Positions 5,180 through 6,470 of a stretch of DNA of 6,470 bases are shown here, piece by piece (position 1 is the stretch's first letter; each line of letters opens with the position of its first letter). Made by a program: the position numbers and the translations under genes. A model generated the notes under the pieces. That model saw only the letters and a list, made by a program, of their open reading frames with translations, made no database searches and was not told the DNA's origin. Source of the DNA: DATJPD01 sp036394195 (GTDB taxonomy: Bacteria > Pseudomonadota > Alphaproteobacteria > CACIAM-22H2); contig DASWFO010000001.1 of the NCBI GenBank assembly GCA_036394195.1, positions 1 to 6,470 of the forward strand, read 5' to 3'.

Positions 5180-5222
5180 TCAGAATAAAGTGGCGGCTAA
5201 ATGCGAGCGGGCCAGAACTAAG
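5178..5222. repeat. Short imperfect direct repeat, possible transposon-end remnant
   Basis: GGTCAGAATAAAG (5178-5190) and GGCCAGAACTAAG (5210-5222) match at 10 of 13 bases with a 32-base period. Repeated CAGAATAAAGTGGCG-like stretches remind me of the multiple terminal repeats of IS21-type elements, but this is from memory only. The second copy covers the stop codon of the 88-residue gene. Confidence 0.3.
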
Positions 5223-5484
5223 CCTTCCGAGGCGCGAAGCTCTTCAGGTAATGCGCCTTGGCGGCGTCGCGGAGCGCCTGCAGCCGCACCCGTTCGAGCT
5301 CGAACCCGGCCTGCTCCAGCTCGAGCGCGATCCGTCCGGGATCGCTCGGATCGCTGTGCTCGCGGAACGAGCGCTCGAATTTCACCTTGGTCTGGCTGAG
5401 CCGCGTCATCGCCTGGCCCAGCGCCGCTTCGATCGCCTCGAGATGCTCGCGCGCGATGTCGCGGCCTACTTTGTCGTCCGACAC
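5218..5484 (-). CDS. Small helical hypothetical protein, GTG start
   Basis: I do not recognise this 88-residue protein. It is highly charged, has no cysteine or signal peptide, and looks helical over most of its length. Two stretches, DIAREHLEAIEAALGQAMTR (9-28) and ALELEQAGFELERVRLQALRD (53-73), could form an antiparallel helical pair or a coiled coil. A turn rich in Asp/Ser/Pro (HSDPSDPGR, 43-51) lies between them. The start is GTG at 5484, preceded on the minus strand by GGGGAGA at six bases, a strong site, which makes it a real gene in my view. It is divergent from the receiver-like gene at 5753. The stop lies in a possible transposon-end repeat, so the C terminus (SFAPRKA) might be altered. 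Confidence 0.65.
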   Translation of the reverse strand: MSDDKVGRDIAREHLEAIEAALGQAMTRLSQTKVKFERSFREHSDPSDPGRIALELEQAGFELERVRLQALRDAAKAHYLKSFAPRKA

Positions 5485-5580
5485 GGCCGTCTCCCCATTC
5501 TTCTGCGGCTCGTGCTGCGCCGCGCGACGACGTTAACGCAAGGCGCCCTTGGATGTCTCGTGAAACCCTCATGAACTTAT

Positions 5581-5604
5581 CCACCGGCAAAATTTTCCCG
5601 GTGG
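5581..5604. promoter_or_regulatory. 24-base near-perfect palindrome, possible activator site
   Basis: CCACCGG (5581-5587) and CCGGTGG (5598-5604) flank an AAAATTTT core (5589-5596). Eleven of twelve symmetric pairs match; only C5588/C5597 fails. It lies in the divergent gap between the small minus-strand gene and the receiver-like gene. Its centre is about 115 bases upstream of the predicted sigma-54 start site, where enhancer-binding activators usually bind. As a hairpin it would also be stable in RNA, so a transcript role is an alternative. Confidence 0.6.
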
Positions 5605-5682
5605 CGGCGGTTCTTGCCGCGCGCGACGGCCGTCTTGCCAGCCTGCGGCGGGAATTTGCGCGTCTTCTCAATGCGCGCGCTG

Positions 5683-5698
5683 TGGCACGGCAGGTGCT
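5683..5698 (+). promoter_or_regulatory. Sigma-54 (-24/-12) promoter
   Basis: TGGCACGGCAGGTGCT fits the sigma-54 consensus TGGCAC-R-N4-TTGC-W at every fixed position but one (G instead of T at the twelfth). GG and GC have the correct spacing. Transcription would start near 5709, leaving a leader of about 44 bases before the ATG at 5753. Such promoters need an ATP-dependent activator bound upstream, for which the 5581-5604 palindrome is a candidate. Confidence 0.7.
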
Positions 5699-5752
5699 TG
5701 TCTCTGACGTCAAGGCGAAGAGTCCGCCGCGAGTGAACATTAAGGTTCTTCC

Positions 5753-6211
5753 ATGCGCTGTCGCAGCGAAACCGTGTTGCTCCTCGAGTCCGTTCCCTAT
5801 ACCGAGAACCGCTATGCCGGCCTGCTGACCGCGCTGGGATACTGGGAGCTCCTCTATTCCAACTACGCCGACGCGGTGTCGTTCCGCCCGCTGGCGGCGG
5901 AGATCGACGGCGTGGTGGCGGTGTGGACCGACGGCGGGATCGCCGCCGACCGCTTCGCGCGCGCGGTCGCCAACGCGACCAGCCTGCCCAGGGTGCGCGG
6001 CGCCCTGATCGTCTCGCCGTTCGCGACCGAGGAGAATGCGCGGCTCTTGATGCGCAGCGGCGCCAAGGGCTGGGCGCGGCCGCCGCTGTCGCGCCACCAG
6101 CTCGCCGGCCGGCTCAGCTGCGTGCTGCACGGCGACCGCCGCCACCGCACGCAGCCCGTCCCCACCGACCGCCGCCGCGAGCCCGTCTACCCGCTCGCCG
6201 CCACCGCGTAG
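5753..6211 (+). CDS. Degenerate response-regulator receiver-like protein
   Basis: This 152-residue protein follows the CheY-like receiver pattern of alternating strands and helices. VLLLES (8-13) is the first strand, DGVVAVWTD (52-60) the third, GALIVSPFATEENARLLMRSGAKGWARPPL (83-112) the fourth and fifth, and a final helix leads into a basic tail (about 129-143, RRHRTQPVPTDRRR). The phosphorylation site is eroded. The acidic pair after strand one is reduced to Glu12, the expected aspartate at strand three is Val57/Trp58, and the usual Lys-Pro is Arg109-Pro110; Ser88 keeps the Ser/Thr position. It probably works without phosphorylation, through binding. A weak ribosome site (TAAGG, 5741-5745) precedes the ATG. 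A sigma-54 promoter lies upstream, so expression may respond to nitrogen, motility or another activator signal. The family call is by pattern and the function is unknown. Confidence 0.65.
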   Translation: MRCRSETVLLLESVPYTENRYAGLLTALGYWELLYSNYADAVSFRPLAAEIDGVVAVWTDGGIAADRFARAVANATSLPRVRGALIVSPFATEENARLLMRSGAKGWARPPLSRHQLAGRLSCVLHGDRRHRTQPVPTDRRREPVYPLAATA

Positions 6212-6220
6212 ACTTCAGGG

Positions 6221-6253
6221 AAACCGCGGAGCGCAAAGACGCGCGGAGCGCGC
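6221..6253. repeat. Fragment of the CCGCGGAG-type repeat
   Basis: AAACCGCGGAGCGC (from 6221) resembles the left arm at 2741, and GCGCG-GAG-CGCGC (6241-6253) forms a perfect short stem. No matching right arm follows; another repeat begins at 6274 instead. It lies 9 bases after the stop of the receiver-like gene, where it could serve as a 3' hairpin. Confidence 0.5.
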
Positions 6254-6273
6254 TTGAGGGACTCCAGGAGGAT

Positions 6274-6336
6274 TTCACCACAGAGACGCAGAGACACCGA
6301 GGAAAGGAGAGACTCTTTTCGTCTCTGTGCCTCTGT
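6274..6336. repeat. CCACAGAG-type hairpin repeat, copy 3, interrupted
   Basis: The left arm starts TTCACCACAGAGACGCAGAG (6274-6293). The right arm GTCTCTGTGCCTCTGT (6321-6336) should continue GGTGAA to close the hairpin, as the copy at 4291-4377 does. Instead it passes into TGGGGTGGACGG, which belongs to the IS110-type element. The copy is therefore cut 6-8 bases short of its outer end. Confidence 0.75.
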
Positions 6337-6342
6337 TGGGGT

Positions 6343-6410
6343 GGACGGCCCCCGAACGGCATCAATGTGCCAAGCTTGTTGTTGAGCAACCAAGCTGAAG
6401 GGGACCGTCC
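6343..6410 (+). promoter_or_regulatory. Transposase leader predicted to hide the ribosome binding site
   Basis: GGACGG-CCCC (6343-6352) pairs with GGGG-A-CCGTCC (6400-6410), a ten-pair stem with one bulged A. Inside are GGCA/TGCC (6358-6361/6368-6371) and AGCTTGTTG/CAACCAAGCT (6373-6381/6387-6396, one bulged C). This makes a three-way junction ending at the base before the ATG. The purine-rich site GAAGGGGA (6397-6404) is partly inside the outer stem. Confidence 0.5.
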
Positions 6411-6470
6411 ATGGTTGAGATTATCAGAATCGGGATCGATACGTCGAAGTCTGTGTTTCAGGTGCATGGG
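6411..6470 (+). CDS. IS110-family transposase, N-terminal 20 residues
   Basis: The frame reads MVEIIRIGIDTSKSVFQVHG and runs off the window. IGIDTSKSVFQ.HG is the hallmark start of IS110-family (DEDD) transposases, and Asp10 is the first catalytic acidic residue of the RuvC-like domain. These enzymes move through circular intermediates and choose targets by a bridge RNA encoded in the element. GAAGGGGA precedes the ATG at a normal distance. Whether the gene is intact cannot be told here. Confidence 0.88.
   Translation, partial: MVEIIRIGIDTSKSVFQVHG

Larger units (their letters stand above)
6337..6470 (+). mobile_element. Left end of an IS110-family insertion sequence (partial)
   Basis: The boundary near 6336/6337 is set by loss of the expected repeat arm and is uncertain by a few bases. 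About 74 bases of non-coding left end precede the transposase ATG at 6411. That is short for a left-end bridge RNA of the IS110 subgroup, so the IS1111 subgroup, with its guide RNA at the right end, is more likely. GTGGACGGCCCC near the boundary could be the subterminal inverted repeat. The right end is outside the window. Confidence 0.7.

Noticed and set aside
5553..5828. Open frame of 91 codons beginning MSRETLMNLS in the divergent gap
   Set aside because: It lacks a convincing ribosome binding site, runs over the palindrome and the sigma-54 promoter, and overlaps the receiver-like gene.
5180..6145. Long minus-strand open frame (321 codons) across the receiver-like gene
   Set aside because: It overlaps two better-supported genes, is Arg/Ala-rich and low in complexity, and crosses the sigma-54 promoter and palindrome.

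Overview
The window is GC-rich DNA with strong G/C bias at third codon positions. Its gene content and intergenic palindromes look like an alphaproteobacterium, most likely of the Hyphomicrobiales (Bradyrhizobium/Rhodoplanes/Xanthobacteraceae-like). That assignment is inferred from protein style and repeat types, not from a marker gene.

Left two thirds (194-4198): five genes on the plus strand form a probable catabolic operon for a CoA-linked substrate. They encode an enoyl-CoA hydratase, a thiolase-fold protein of the aldolase (Ltp2/DitF-like) type, its DUF35/OB-fold partner, a RidA-family protein and an NADP-type short-chain dehydrogenase. A plausible chemistry is hydration of an enoyl-CoA, retro-aldol cleavage by the thiolase-like/OB-fold pair, and redox conversion of the product by the dehydrogenase. 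Only the aldolase and OB-fold genes are tightly coupled (10 bases). All other gaps in the operon hold dispersed palindromic repeats. A divergent gene starts at the left edge (first 14-15 codons only).

Middle (4199-5484): two hairpin repeats lie between the dehydrogenase and a convergent minus-strand gene for a DUF1931 histone-fold protein. Upstream of that gene is an inverted pair of another dispersed repeat, then a run of four hairpins (5049-5179) with no recognised identity. Next is a small, unrecognised, helical minus-strand protein with a GTG start.

Right part (5485-6470): a divergent region carries a near-perfect 24-base palindrome and, about 80 bases further on, a strong match to a sigma-54 (-24/-12) promoter. 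Together they face a gene for a receiver-like protein that lacks the phosphorylation residues. After it come fragments of the hairpin repeats, the last of which is interrupted by the left end of an IS110-family element. Its transposase runs off the window. The leader before the transposase folds on paper into a three-way junction that would bury the ribosome binding site.

The points most worth following are the sigma-54 promoter with its upstream palindrome driving a degenerate receiver, the cysteine-free OB-fold partner and non-canonical active site of the aldolase pair, the IS110 insertion into a dispersed hairpin, and the hairpin run at 5049-5179.
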